Part shown: one piece after another, positions 13,201 to 24,760 of the stretch
How the letters are laid out: every line of letters starts with the position of its first letter
How positions within the stretch are numbered: position 1 is the stretch's first letter
NCBI GenBank assembly: GCA_013397435.1
Contig: VZRG01001564.1
Coordinates: 62,001-126,000 of the forward strand
Reading direction: 5' to 3'
DNA: 64,000 nt
DNA from: Erythrocercus mccallii
Lineage: Eukaryota > Chordata > Aves > Passeriformes > Dicruridae
Made by a program: the position numbers and the translations under genes
The notes under the pieces: model-generated
Seen by the model: the letters and a program-made list of their open reading frames with translations, nothing else
The model's database searches: none
What the model was told of the DNA's origin: nothing

Positions 13201-14290
13201 GTGGCTGGATGGGGAGAGGATTGCTGCTTGAGAATTTACAATATGGACTCTCTTGGAAAATGCTAAGGTATGTTTCACATTTTTATCTAAATATAATTTT
13301 GTTACTGAGTGTTGGGCAGATGAAAAGAAACAGTGCACCAGATGCAGTTTGTACACACGCACACATGCATATGTGCCTTTGATGTTTATAGAAAAACACT
13401 GTCCTTCCTGTAGATTCATTTTCAGATGAGTTTGCTTGTCTTTTTCCAATTCAAGGTTGTAGTCAACAACTGAAGCTAGGCTGGCAGAGATGGTGTACTG
13501 AAAATTGGTCAGGCTCATGAGAAAAGTGTGATAATTGCACCTTTTATAGCTGTCATTCAATGCAGTTCTTTTTCACTGGACCAGCAACTGTTAGTATTTC
13601 AATTCTTTCCAATCATTATTTGGAGAAGTTTTTTAAAATAAAATTTTCCAAATGTTCCTTAGCCTCGTGCAATGTTTTTTATAGTTCAATGCAATATTCC
13701 AAATAACAAGTCTTTGTTATTTTTAAAACCAACATTAGAAATTCCTTATACAGTAGCTCTACAGCTCATCAGCTTTTTGCAGGGCGCCTTCTGTGCCTGC
13801 ACACTTAGAAGTTTATTGATTGGAACCACATTCTGAATCTGTCCTCTGCCTTTAAATTCCTTTGGCATCTCTTGATGTGCCATTGACATATGAGTCTTTT
13901 GCCTTTTTTATTGTGTCTGCCCCATGTCTCAAGCACCTTTTTGGCATGTAGTAGGAGCCTTCAAGCTTTTTACAGACAAGCAGCTAAAGGAAGGTGTAAT
14001 AGCAAGGCCTGGGACCTGGAGCCCTGGCAGGCAGGACTCCTCTGTTCATCCCCAGCAGCTGCCCTTTCAGAGCAGGTGCCAGAGCTCAGTCTCCTTGACA
14101 GACTCCTGTGTGTCCTTTCTGAATGGTTTCTTCCCTCGGGCAGTCTGAAGGAATATGCCTCAGATGACCGTGTTCAAGCAAATCTCACCCTTACATTTCA
14201 CTTTAGTCAATTTAAATCTCACACTTTATGCTGTAGCCAAAACTATCAGCCCATGTCATCCTTCACTGTAATGCAGATCTGCTCCTACCT
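10229..14290. other. Unique non-coding sequence with a GC-richer patch
   Basis: An AT-rich stretch at 11170-11420 is followed by a GC-richer patch at about 11800-12500. In that patch several open frames of 75-155 codons overlap on both strands. The frames contradict each other, and none has a recognisable domain or convincing splice signals, so no gene is called. A purine-pyrimidine alternating CA/TG tract lies near 13351-13377. No interspersed repeat was recognised. Confidence 0.55.
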
Positions 14291-14325
14291 CATAGCTGTA
14301 TAGCTCATAGCTGTGCATAGCTGTA
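14291..14325 (+). repeat. Short tandem repeat, CATAGCTGT unit
   Basis: Three copies of CATAGCTGT followed by A or G lie at 14291, 14306 and 14316. The first and second are separated by a 5-bp partial copy (TAGCT). This is a small local duplication by replication slippage. Confidence 0.75.
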
Positions 14326-17300
14326 CCACGGGGTCTGATACACACATCCAGAGCTATACTGAATTATTAAGGGTTTCACTTAAACCAGCAAGACTGGGGA
14401 AGTTTTGAATCTCTGTCTTTAATGTGACCTGTAAGGTTGAAGTTCTTGAGGTCTCTCTGAACAGTTGATGTTTTTAGTACATTCTGTGTGGCACTTCAGA
14501 TCTGTATAATTGCATGGATCTTGAAAGAGAGGTATATATTCTGACCTTGGACAACTCTGGCTCTATTGTAGCTTGGATGCAACAAAAAATCTAAAGACCT
14601 TTTCCTCTTATGTACATAAACAATGAAATCCTTAAATCTTCCTTGTCAGATGAAAGCCTGGGCATTCCGTAATAATATTTTTCATGTGCTTACAGTAGGA
14701 ATTATTTTGAGTGCTCAACTTTGACTGAGTAGGTCAAAGATGATATTCTTTTTATACAGATCTTTAATATAAGCAATATTCTCTTTCACCCCTGACTCAT
14801 AATACAGCAGTTTTCCTTCAAAGCGTAAATTAAAGTGAAGCCACAAAAGGGTCATTAATGGACTGGGTAGAGTCAATACTGAGGGTATCATGTACTGCCT
14901 GTTTAATATTAAAAGTGAAGTCAATGGAAGTATGGTCTTAATATATATGGGCTTTGTGAAAGCCGAGAGAGAGCAGAAAGTTTAAACTTGGGAGCATGCA
15001 GAGAGATGAAAAAGCTTGCAATGCAGCATAGTGTTGGGGTTCGTTCCTGAAAACCCAGGAAAATATATGCCTGCAGCTAAAGGTCAGAAACTATTAGTGA
15101 GGATTAGGATGGTGTCATGCACTATATTTCATATGTGGAATTTTTAAAAAAATTCTAATGGAAGGAAGAGATTTGTAATTCCAGAGCCACCAGTTAAGCA
15201 GTAATATCCAAATCATTGGCTAATCTTTTCCTTCAAATTAATGAATAGAAAGGCCAGAATGCCAGAGCAAAATCCCCTACAGAACATACTTTGTGAGAGC
15301 ACTAATAAGACACACACTGTATAACTTTATTCTGCTTACAGTATGGAAGACTTTTAAAGGACCAATTAAAAGAGACTTAAAATGCAATTAAAGTGGAAAT
15401 CACTTGGCAACAAGGCATTAGCCATCTCTCCCATCAGCCCTGCATTAGTGAGCCTTTAGCAAGACATTTGCTGGTGGATAACATATTTGTGAAGCATAAT
15501 AGGACTGAGCCCAGGCAACAGAGAGGAAGCTAAAGCCAAGCTGACCTCCAGGGAAGAGCCTGGGAGTCCCTCTTCTTGCTGTCCTGAGATGTAAATGGTG
15601 GCAGATGATGGGAAAGAGATGCAGTTTCTGAGAGATGGCTGCACTGGAGGACAGGGCACAACCTGTGGGAGCTTTTTCACCCCTCTGATAAATGGTGCTG
15701 CAGCAGGGAGCCCAGCTGTTTCCACAGCTGACAGTGCAGATTTCTTTTCAATACCAGTCTTTCCTTGGGAGGAGGCAGGCAGTATTACCATGGCTGGTTT
15801 TGTCCCAGGGGATCCCTCACCAGACGTGTAGAGGAACAGCCAGGCAAGGAGGTGAATGAAAACACCACTGGCCAGTGTGTGATTAGCTCTTATCCTCAAA
15901 GTGCCCCTTTGTATTGGAACGAGGGGATATTTCAGATGCACTCAAAGTTTGTGTGTTGGAATCTCAGCCAGAGAGCTGTAAAATAGAAAATTCTGCAGAA
16001 GGTAAGAAGAGCTGCTTATACTAGGAAAAAGCCAATGGCAGAAAAAATATGGGGTTTGGCTTTTTTATTTAAAGAGCAAATCAGTAAGTAGTAGGTTTGT
16101 GTGTGTAAATCCGGGGGTGGGGGCGGGGAACTACAAAAAACCCCCTTCTTTTGAAATGAAGTTAAAAATTGCAGCCACAGAGCTGAGTTTAAGAGCTGGA
16201 GACCTGATCCAGGCAATACTCCTTGCCTGTGGGATGGGCTGCCAGCACAGGGCCTTAGGCTAAATAATGTCTAATATTCTCATTAATATTAGGTGATGAA
16301 TGGCACAAATGCAGCCACATCAGTAGATGAGATGTCATTTTAAATGTGTACATGCTGCTTGGGCAATTAAAGATAAAGTATGTGCGTGCATGGGGGCTTT
16401 GGCGTACTCTGTGTTGAGAACCTTGCTCAGTCAGAGGTTGACTCTGCTGACTCAGCCCTATGTCAAAATTGTGCCTGCATAATGCAAAAGTAGTTTGAAA
16501 TGTCTGTAATGCGTGGCAGTGAGCAATGACAACAAACTGCTTCCAAGCCCCTCATGGCAGAGCTGATGCCTGGGCAGGTGCAGCTGACCACGCTTCCCCA
16601 GCACTGGGTTAAGGACTGACAAACCCCATGGCTGCTGCCATGGGGGAGTGGGAGAGGAGCCTGTGACAGGATTCCTGCAAAAACAGCCAAGCCATGAACT
16701 AAAAGGCTGAGTAACCGCTCTGTGCTATTTACAAAAAGACACATTAGACAGGCAAGTGCAGGATTTGTGCACCTCCTTTCTCCCTGATAAGTAGCTGTTA
16801 GTTACATGCTACTGCTAATAATTTTCAGAAATGAGCATTAATAATTTATTTTTCCTTTTCCACTGCTGATTATGTGTCTCTCAGCAAAATGGTGCTGCAG
16901 ATTTGCATAATTAAAACCATGATTCGTTTTCAAATTTTAATACTGGATGATTAGATTTTTTTTTTTCTTTGTGGAAGGAAATACCTGAAGAGAAGGCAAA
17001 TCAGAAGATTGGCCATTTTATTTTAAGCCACATGGCATGGACAATGAAGAATAACTATATCATCCAGGCTTTATGAAAATGAAAGAAATGATGGGTTAAT
17101 ATTCCTTGTCTCACAATGCAGCAGAGCCCTAAAAGGCCACGTTTAACCAAAGCACTGCAGGCCCTGACTGGTGAAGCTCCTCCACAAAGTGTGGGGCTGA
17201 CATTCCAATTTAGAAGCATCACATAAAATCTTAATCAGTGCAACCAAATTAGCAGAGAGAAGCTTTTAGACCATGTTCCTTGTTTACGCTTATCATTGTT

Positions 17301-18517
17301 AATAAATTCTAAATGCTTTTACAGGTGTGGAAATAGGCCTATTACCAAGATAATTTTCTTAATCATAGACATCTCAGATTGAGATGTGACATTTGCCATA
17401 ATTCCCTTGCTCTATCTCATAGCTTTCTGAAAGCTGTCTGCATTTCCAACACCATCTCTGTGGTAGAAGCGGTCTCTTGACTGATGTATGTCCAAATAAG
17501 CCTTTGAATACTTTTCCGTACTGGCCTTGAAATAATTCAGATGTCAAATTACCTCTCTCCAGACTTCCTGACTCCACCAGGCCCCTTGAATATGTTTTTT
17601 AAAAAGTATTTAGGAGGAAAAATATTAAATTTTTCTAAGCTGGGTCAGGGTTCATAGAATTTGCTAATAAAGAGGCAGGCAAGGAAGATATTTACTCGGG
17701 GAAGGCTTTGAGTATATTTTGTGTAACAGCTGCAGGTTGAGACAGCCTTTAGTTTGTGTTTCTGAGTTTGCATGCCTCCAAGCTTTGGCATCTTTGCTTT
17801 TTTTTCCCTCCTGTTTTCTTTTCAAGACAAATAAGGAAACAATTTCAGTCTTTTCACACCAAGCCTTTTAGCGTGGTCCACATATTCAAACCTCAGGTTG
17901 AACCACTTCTCAGTTTGACAAGGAATATCCTCCAGCTTCTCACTTTGTTCTCTTCAAAATGCCCTTACAGCTGAAATGCATTGAGAGCACAGAGCTGGGA
18001 GGTTCCCATCAGCCAGGTGTGCTACAGGCACAGCACTCCAGCAGTTGCTCTGCATAACATTTGTGTGATAGAGCTAATCAGGAGAAATGACTCCTGCTGT
18101 TGGTTTGGTCAGCAGAGTCAGCTCTGTCTCCCAAATGCTTTGGGATAGTTTTTTGTCTAATGTTTGTCCTAATTGCCCATTTGTCTCTCTCACTGAACGT
18201 TGTTATAAATTTCCTATTACTGTTCTGCCCAAGGACCAGATTGTAAATTTGTACCGCCGGGGCCAAATTTTGACTTTCAGCAGAAAATCCCAGGTATGTT
18301 TTGGGAGCACTTTGCAACAGTGATGGCGAAGGGCCTCTGCCTTTTTCTGTAGAGGATTAACACAGCAGCCCCTCACAGGCACAGCTGCTGCCAGGGCTCT
18401 GTAGGGTGGCTTTGCATATCCCCATCAACGGAATAATGTGAGTTCAGGAGAGAACAGGGGCTGACTGGCCTCCTCCTGCTGTATTAAAAACTGCCTCCAG
18501 AGACAGATACAAGGTGA
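14326..18517. other. Unique non-coding sequence, no gene seen
   Basis: Mostly AT-rich. The longest frame in the window (161 codons, - strand, 15456-15941) lies in a GC-richer patch opposite + strand frames and has no domain that I can recognise. A G-run tract (three runs of 4-5 G) lies at about 16114-16130. A CpG cluster of two sites lies at about 18255. An octamer motif at 16901 is listed separately. Confidence 0.55.
16895..16960 (+). promoter_or_regulatory. Octamer (POU) plus homeodomain motif cluster
   Basis: A perfect octamer, ATTTGCAT, at 16901-16908 runs directly into AATTAA, giving ATTTGCATAATTAA. A TAATACTGGATGATTAG block follows within 60 bp. POU factors bind the octamer and homeodomain factors bind TAAT cores. 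Use as an enhancer is inference from motif spacing only. Confidence 0.22.
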
Positions 18518-18547
18518 AAAAGATTTTATCTGAAGATAAAAACTTTT
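18518..18547. repeat. Near-perfect 30-bp palindrome
   Basis: Two 14-bp arms (18518-18531 and 18534-18547) pair with one mismatch around a 2-base centre, with the core TTTTATCT/AGATAAAA. It could extrude as a cruciform or arise by chance in AT-rich DNA. A terminator role does not apply to RNA polymerase II DNA. Confidence 0.7.
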
Positions 18548-21500
18548 CCACACTGGTCCACTGTGGTCAGTTCCCATCTGAACCCAACACAGGCACAGAA
18601 GTTTTCTCCTGAAGCGCCTGGAACAGATCAGGGCTTTCCCTCATTGTTGCTGAGGAAATTGTCTCCAAATACTCCATCCTTTGGGTTTTTGCTGTTCTTC
18701 AGTGAGAAGAAAACTGAAACAAATTAGTTTCACAAGGCTGTTGTTCTCCAGCTCAGTGGTGTTTCTGCTGAAATCTTGCAAGTGGGCATGTAAGCCAGGG
18801 GGTAGCAAATGTAAATAAAATTCAAACCTGTTTTCATCTTGTCTGTATTAAGATCATGACATTACAAATACTATCAAACAAAACTATCAGAAGCTTAATT
18901 ACTTAGAATTAACTATTTCCAGGAAGATATCAAGAAGGTTGCTAATTGATTAAATATTTCAAGTTGAGTAAGAAACTTTAAGGTCCAACACAACAACATA
19001 GGACTGACCTGTGATATACTCAGATGGAAGCTGATGCCTAAATTTTTAATAAAATGAAAACAAAAAAGTATCTAGGATTTATTTTCTTTAAATAGTGCAC
19101 TAAGAATGTTGAACGAAAGCAAAGGTAACATTAAGGTAATATGTGTGGAGTAGGGTAAAAAAAAATCTTTTAATTGTCCTGATTTTAATAATCTGCAGTG
19201 TGATTATACATGTGTAAGGAAATGTGCTAATTTGCTGTCTCTGTTACTAAATTTGGTATCCCTGTATTCAGGCCCTTTATCTAGTTTGCTCTCTGTGTTT
19301 TGCTTCTACCACTTGAAAAAGGGGTTAATTGCAATTTATCACTATTAAGAACGTGTTTGCTGCAAGCATGTGATATTTGTCAGGTGGTACAGAATTTGTT
19401 CAGAACCATTGACCTAAAATACCCACAAGTATTGTTTCCTTTAAAGTATTAGCCTTATCTTACAGTGTAGACTCAAGCAATCTGAAAGGTAAATAATCAA
19501 AGAAAAGCTATTACCCAAGACTGCTTACAGTTCTTTAAATCAAGTGTTGATGCAAGGTAGAGATGCTGTAGGTAATTTTAGAAACAAGCATGTGACAGTA
19601 GTTACACAGGCTCAAAAATGTTTAAATCCAATGATTATAATCAAAAAGTAATTATACACAGCATTGAAAAGAGACAGTTCAATGCATCTCAGAGATCAGT
19701 TACAACCAAAATCTGTGAACAGGAGTGAGCTTGTATGACTGTCACGCAAAGCCCCACCAAATTACTATTCACTTCGATTAACTTTCAGTGGCCGTGTCTA
19801 TAGGCTGCTTGGTTAATGGTTTTCTGTCAATACTGTAAAAATGCTAACCTGTCTTTACATCTAATCAATTTTGAAATGGCTCTTTACATAAATGGTCTAT
19901 TCCTTTACTTCATTAAAAAAAAACCCAACCTAAAACAGAAGCAATCAAATAGGATTGAATTGAACAAGCATTTGTAAAAAAATACAATAATTAATTTTAA
20001 GTCTGTGTATTTTGAAGTAGTTGTCCTTGAGTATTGTCTTCATCACCATTTTTAAAGGGCATTGAAAATCAATGTTTCATTTTGCTATCATCCATCTTTA
20101 TATAGTAATAAATTAAGTGGAAAATATTGATATTTTTGACTGAGCTTTTAAAATTTACATACTAATGACAATTGTACCCCTGTGACTTTTTATTTCTGTT
20201 GCTGTTTACTGACACTGACTAGAGGGAAATTTCAGTCATCTGGGGACCATTTTTCCTCTGAAGGAATAAGACAGCGTCATGTCTCTGGTTTTATATTGTG
20301 CTTGAAATCTTAGCCATGGTGTCTCTTGCTGGACTTCTTTTCAACAAACTATGCAGGCAGAAAAAGTGGTTGAAATGCTTATCGTGTCACTCTGTCTTTG
20401 TGTGTTCTAGCTACAGGGATGTACACTGCAAGCACAGTTAATGCACCCACAGGAAAACCAGGCTGTGTGGTAGGGAACTGAAAATAAAAACGCAGGGGAC
20501 AAAGTAGAGATGCCTTCATGTGCCTTTGGAAATGCAGCTGGTCTTGGGAGGAACAGGACCCCTATCCTGGCATGTGTTTGGATGGGGGATTGAGGAATAT
20601 GAAGCTAGGATTGTTGGTCAGATCTTATCCTTTCTGGCTATTTTTCCTTTGTATGCCAGACTCATAAGCAATGTCTGGGTTGTATGATAGCCAAAGAACC
20701 CTAAATCCAATTTATAAAGGATAGAAGCCTTTGTAGCTTCTATGGTCCTTTTAAAATTTATTATTTAGAGTATAGCTTATGAATAGGGCAGGAAGTTCAG
20801 AGGGGTTATTTTTAGCTATGTGTGAATACTTGAAAAAATTTTTTGTAATATTTCAAGTGAAAGCTGCAAGTGACTTTGACAGTATTTGCTCCACCTTTGT
20901 TCACTTCCTGGGAACATTTTGAGCTCTTTTCTGTGAATGAAAACATTTGCAGACAGAACTCACGATTGTAAATTAATGGTGTCAAAAGTATGTGGTTGTC
21001 TAGTGCATTCCTTGCTGGCATGGGAATCTGCTAACCCCATACAACAGGGAGAGGGAAAATGCTGCCTGAGTCATGTGAGGAAGTGCTGAGCACAAGTAGT
21101 TGATTGCCCAAAGGATGTACATTCAAACTAATAGTTGTGGTAAGAAACCTGACAGCGAAGCCCTGGCAGCACTTTGCTGACATGATCCATTTGCTGAGTA
21201 ATTCTAAACAGCAAATAGGCACACGAGCTTCTGCTCTATTTGTGGATAATTTGCAAACACGGAGTCACATTTCTTTAATAACTGGTTCATTGCATATCTC
21301 ACTAATAGTTATTTTCTACTGTTTGTTCTCTACAAAATAAATTCTATGATATTTCTTCTGCTAACCATGTGATTTATTTAGACAGACAGGACTTATTTTC
21401 ACTTTTGAATATCTTCTAATTAATGTGATGAGTATCAATTCTTAGTTTATTGACTAAAAATGTCCATTGCTGTGTTAGCTCTCCTTTTTAACACACAGGT

Positions 21501-21623
21501 AGAAAACAAACGACTTTGCATGGTACAATAAAACCAAATATTGACAGAGCAACCTTGCTGGATTTTCTGAAAAGAAAATTCACCTACTTCTGGATATAAG
21601 TAGATGTGTTCATGTAAGAGTGC
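18548..21623. other. AT-rich unique sequence, no gene seen
   Basis: Strongly AT-rich and poor in open frames, especially 18800-20200. A splice-like acceptor and donor bracket 59 bp at 20411-20469 (see findings), but the evidence is too weak to call an exon. No interspersed repeat was recognised. Confidence 0.55.
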
Positions 21624-21652
21624 GCTAATACTGTATATGTGCTAATACTGTA
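21624..21652 (+). repeat. 17-bp period tandem duplication
   Basis: GCTAATACTGTA occurs at 21624-21635 and again at 21641-21652, a local tandem duplication with a 17-bp period. Confidence 0.75.
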
Positions 21653-21787
21653 ATATGTTAAGTGAGTACAGAAGTTTAATGACAAATAGTATGCCAAAGA
21701 CCAGATTCTGAAATGCTTTAGCATGAATCTTATTCTAAAAATCTGTCTCACTGAAGTAAAAGGGTTTCCTCTGAGTAACGCATGAGG

Positions 21788-21960
21788 GGTTTGTTTGGAT
21801 AGGAAAGGTCCTCGGGAGGTCTCTTGTCCAACCTTCTGCTGAAAGAAATCAGTTGTGGTCTTTGAAGTGGTCATTCAGGGCTTTTTCTTGTTGGGTCTTG
21901 AAAACCTTTAAGGTTGGAGACTGTATAACCTCCCAGGCCAACCTGTGCCCTTGCTTGCTT
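21788..21960 (-). mobile_element. CR1 LINE, 5'-truncated 3' end, diverged
   Basis: In - strand orientation. On the + strand, 'ggaaaggtcctcgggaggtc' and 'tcttgtccaacc' match the end-proximal CR1 block. 'ggttggagactgtataacct' and 'cccaggccaacctgtgccc' match the next conserved blocks in the expected order. The octamer tail is missing or decayed, so this is an old copy. A small open frame starting at 21853 is only this untranslated region read antisense. Confidence 0.82.
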
Positions 21961-24519
21961 CTCCTCATTTCCAGTCCTTATGTCACCTCTTGCCCACAGT
22001 GCCTCATTTTCCCACCATGTACCACCGTGCCCTGGCCCTGGCTCCATCTCCTTGCCAACCCCCTCACAGCCTCTGGTCCCCCAAGGTCTTCTCTTCCTTA
22101 GCCAGGTGAGAGCATTCCCCACGCCAGCCCTCGCAGGGCAGGCATTCCATCCCCAGTGGCCTGCTGGACCTGCCCTCTAGCCTGCAGGGTTGGGCAGTGG
22201 ATGGGGAGGGAGCAGAGACTGCTGTGCCTGCTGCTCTGGGGTGTGTCAGGCACCAAAAGCACCTGCTGAGCCCCCCCAGTGCACAGCAGCACCTCTGCCA
22301 CTGATAGTTTGGCAGTGAGCTCACTCCTCTGGCCAAGGGGATGGCTCCAGGCTCCAGGGCAAAATCCCAAGGGGTTAATTTTATGTCCTTTACAGTGCTG
22401 TGTAACTCTCTGACTCTGGTGCCACCTCTCCCTCAGGTGGGTGCTAAACCCTCTGGGAGAGAGCCCTGGGACACGAGCTAAGTCTCAGCGTGCTCACAGC
22501 AATGGTTTGGTAGCTGCACTGTACTCGTGCCAGGTTTGTTTTTTTTTCCCTGTGAGCAAACAGTGGCTCAGTCATAAAGGCTAATTTTCACAGTAATATT
22601 GATTGCCTGCAACACGCTCAATTCTAGTTTAGATTCCACAGGATAAAGACACAGCAGCACTGATGTGTTTTTTCCCTCTGGAACTTGAAGGGTACTGGAA
22701 AAGACAAATACAAAAGAAATTGTGCACCAAGGTACAGACAAACCATATGTTGGCTGCAGCTCTCCCCAGGGCAAGGTGCTAAGTTTTGTTTACATTTTGC
22801 CAAGACAGCAATAAAATTGTTTGTTTACAGATGACAGGGAGAAATGGGATGTCCTTAAAGGGAAGCTATGCACGGGGATGCAAACAGCACACGGAGGCAC
22901 AGCTTGGAGCAAAGTGAAATTAATGCTCCTTTTTTGGACAGCCCCCAACCCCCTCCATTTTGAGGGTTAGCCCATCCTGTGGGTCATTATGCAGGATTAT
23001 AAAAATATTAGGGCTGATGAAAGTTTGCCTTCTCCAATTTCCCAGCGAACGATGTATTGCGCTATTAGATCCCACTGACCAGGATGTGCCTCGCAGCCCT
23101 GTCTGTGTGCAGAGGACAGAAAATATGAGAGGTGTGGAGAAGGACTCACTTTCATCAAAGTATCAGTTTCCAGGATAGTTTGGAAGCCCACAGCATTATT
23201 GTATTACACATTGCACAGAAGCGTGCCTTGTTCATTTTTTTTGGTGTTTTAGAAATAAAAGACTTTTCTTCCAAATTGCGCTGGGAGGCAAATTCTTCAA
23301 CACTGTAATAGAAAATGTTAGACAATATTCCTTACTGCAGCTATTGACATTTTTGGTAGTCGTGACACTTTGATTTTTCTCAAAACATATGGATCAAGCC
23401 TGAGTGTGTTATTGGACAGGAAGACCTGATGAAAGGCCTTCCTTTATCTTTCTTTGTATTTCTTTCCCCCTCTGTTTGTTCATGGCTTTCTCTCTGAATA
23501 TAATCGTGGTTTTCTTATGCTGCCCAGGGAGTCGTTATTGCCTTACTAAATATTTTATAGTGCACAGTGCACCATACCTGCCAACTGGTTATTATTTGTT
23601 ATATGAAAAAAAATCGGGGGTAGCATCTGAAAAGGAGCGTGCGTTAAAATTTCAAAACTACACACAGAATAATTTTAAACCCTTAAGCTGGATGTCAGAC
23701 TGGGTTTGTTATTTGGTTCAGGTGTTGTTTTTTTTTGTTTGCTTGAAAAGGATCTGTATGGTTTTTGGGGAGGTTCCCTTCTCTTTTTGGTATTGTGCCT
23801 CTCTGATTCCAAGCACTTGTTTCCTCACAGTTTCACTTCCTATTTGTTCAAAAGGGAAAAGTTCAAAGCCACTCTGACAGCTGAGGGAAAAGCTTGCTGA
23901 ATACTAACCCTCAAGTGTCTGTCTTGTCCTGACCTTGAGAAAGTAGCAGTAAACTGTTCTGTTGCAAACACCACATGTGTGTTTTGTTAGACCAGGTTAG
24001 GAGGGGTCAGAGCTCACCTGAGGCTTGGACTGCAGATTTAGACTGCTTCTCAGCAGCATAATGTATTTTTTAAAAGGGACATTCTCGCCTTTGTATGGGC
24101 CTAATATAGGCTCTGTTTAAAAACCTGTCAAAATCCCAAGCACACACTCCATAAAATATAAATAAGTACTTACTGTTTGCAGATGTTGCTTGTTTTTCAT
24201 AATGTTTGTATTTGAAGTCCTGAATCCCCGCTTCCTGTCAGAGCCAGCCCTGTTGCTTTAGTCCATTTATTTCTGACGGAATGGGAAGGACTTCAAAATG
24301 CAATTTCTCAATGAAGACACTTTCTGTCAGACCTGTCAGCATTTGCAGCACAATTACCTTTTTTCAGACCAAGGCTAGCGTTTATGGCTTTGACTGCATG
24401 CACAAGCTCTCTTCCCCCCAGCTCAGCTGAAGCAGTTGCTGTTTTTTAAAATACTCCCACTTGCCATAAATTGTGCCTTTAGGTACTTTCAAAGCAACAG
24501 GATAACTTAGCAGACCTTT
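21961..24519. other. Unique non-coding sequence, GC-richer at 22.0-22.5 kb
   Basis: A GC-richer patch at 21980-22370 holds overlapping frames of 66-90 codons on both strands, judged chance. A + strand 157-codon frame at 23404-23877 is rich in Phe, Cys and Leu because the DNA is T-rich, and shows no protein family. A stretch at 23035-23065 keeps three CpG sites, unusual for this window. No repeat was recognised. Confidence 0.5.
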
Positions 24520-24760
24520 CTCCTATTTGCATGTTTGAATTCCTTTGATAATGGATACGAAGTATATTGTGGGGAACAATTCTGTCCTGGGAAAAGGGAT
24601 AGATCAGATTTTTTCATGTGCAATCTATCAAGCATCTCCCTCGGTAAGGTGAGCTCTGTCGAGCCATTTCTCAAAAGAGGAGAAAAAAGACAGGGGAAAA
24701 AGAATTGTTTCAGAAACACGGTGACCAGCTCGCCTCGAAAGAAAACCAGCATTTTCTGAC
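24520..24760. promoter_or_regulatory. Possible conserved element: octamer, SOX/TCF-like site, retained CpGs
   Basis: An octamer, ATTTGCAT, lies at 24525-24532, and a CTTTGAT site (SOX or TCF/LEF-like) at 24543-24549. The following 200 bp keep several CpG sites, near 24559, 24641, 24660 and 24720-24737. Open frames of 74 and 81 codons run over the same interval on opposite strands, so coding is not established. CpG retention plus paired POU/SOX motifs suggests regulatory DNA, but conservation was not testable. Confidence 0.22.

Noticed and set aside
13925..13965. Resemblance to the L2 LINE 3' end ('ggcatgtagtaggagcc')
   Set aside because: Only about 20 bp match and no ordered upstream or downstream blocks were found. 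Insufficient for a call.
15456..15941. 161-codon open frame on the - strand, the longest in the window
   Set aside because: It lies in a GC-richer patch with overlapping + strand frames, has no recognisable domain or splice context, and its length is within what chance gives in 64 kb over six frames.
16112..16131. G-rich tract considered as a G-quadruplex
   Set aside because: Only three separable G runs are present, so the four-run rule is not met.
21853..22101. 82-codon + strand frame
   Set aside because: Its first part is the antisense of a CR1 3' untranslated region, so it is not a host gene.
23404..23877. 157-codon + strand frame with hydrophobic segments resembling membrane spans
   Set aside because: The hydrophobicity follows from T-rich DNA (Phe, Leu, Cys codons). 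There is no family resemblance, and a second phase is open over part of it.
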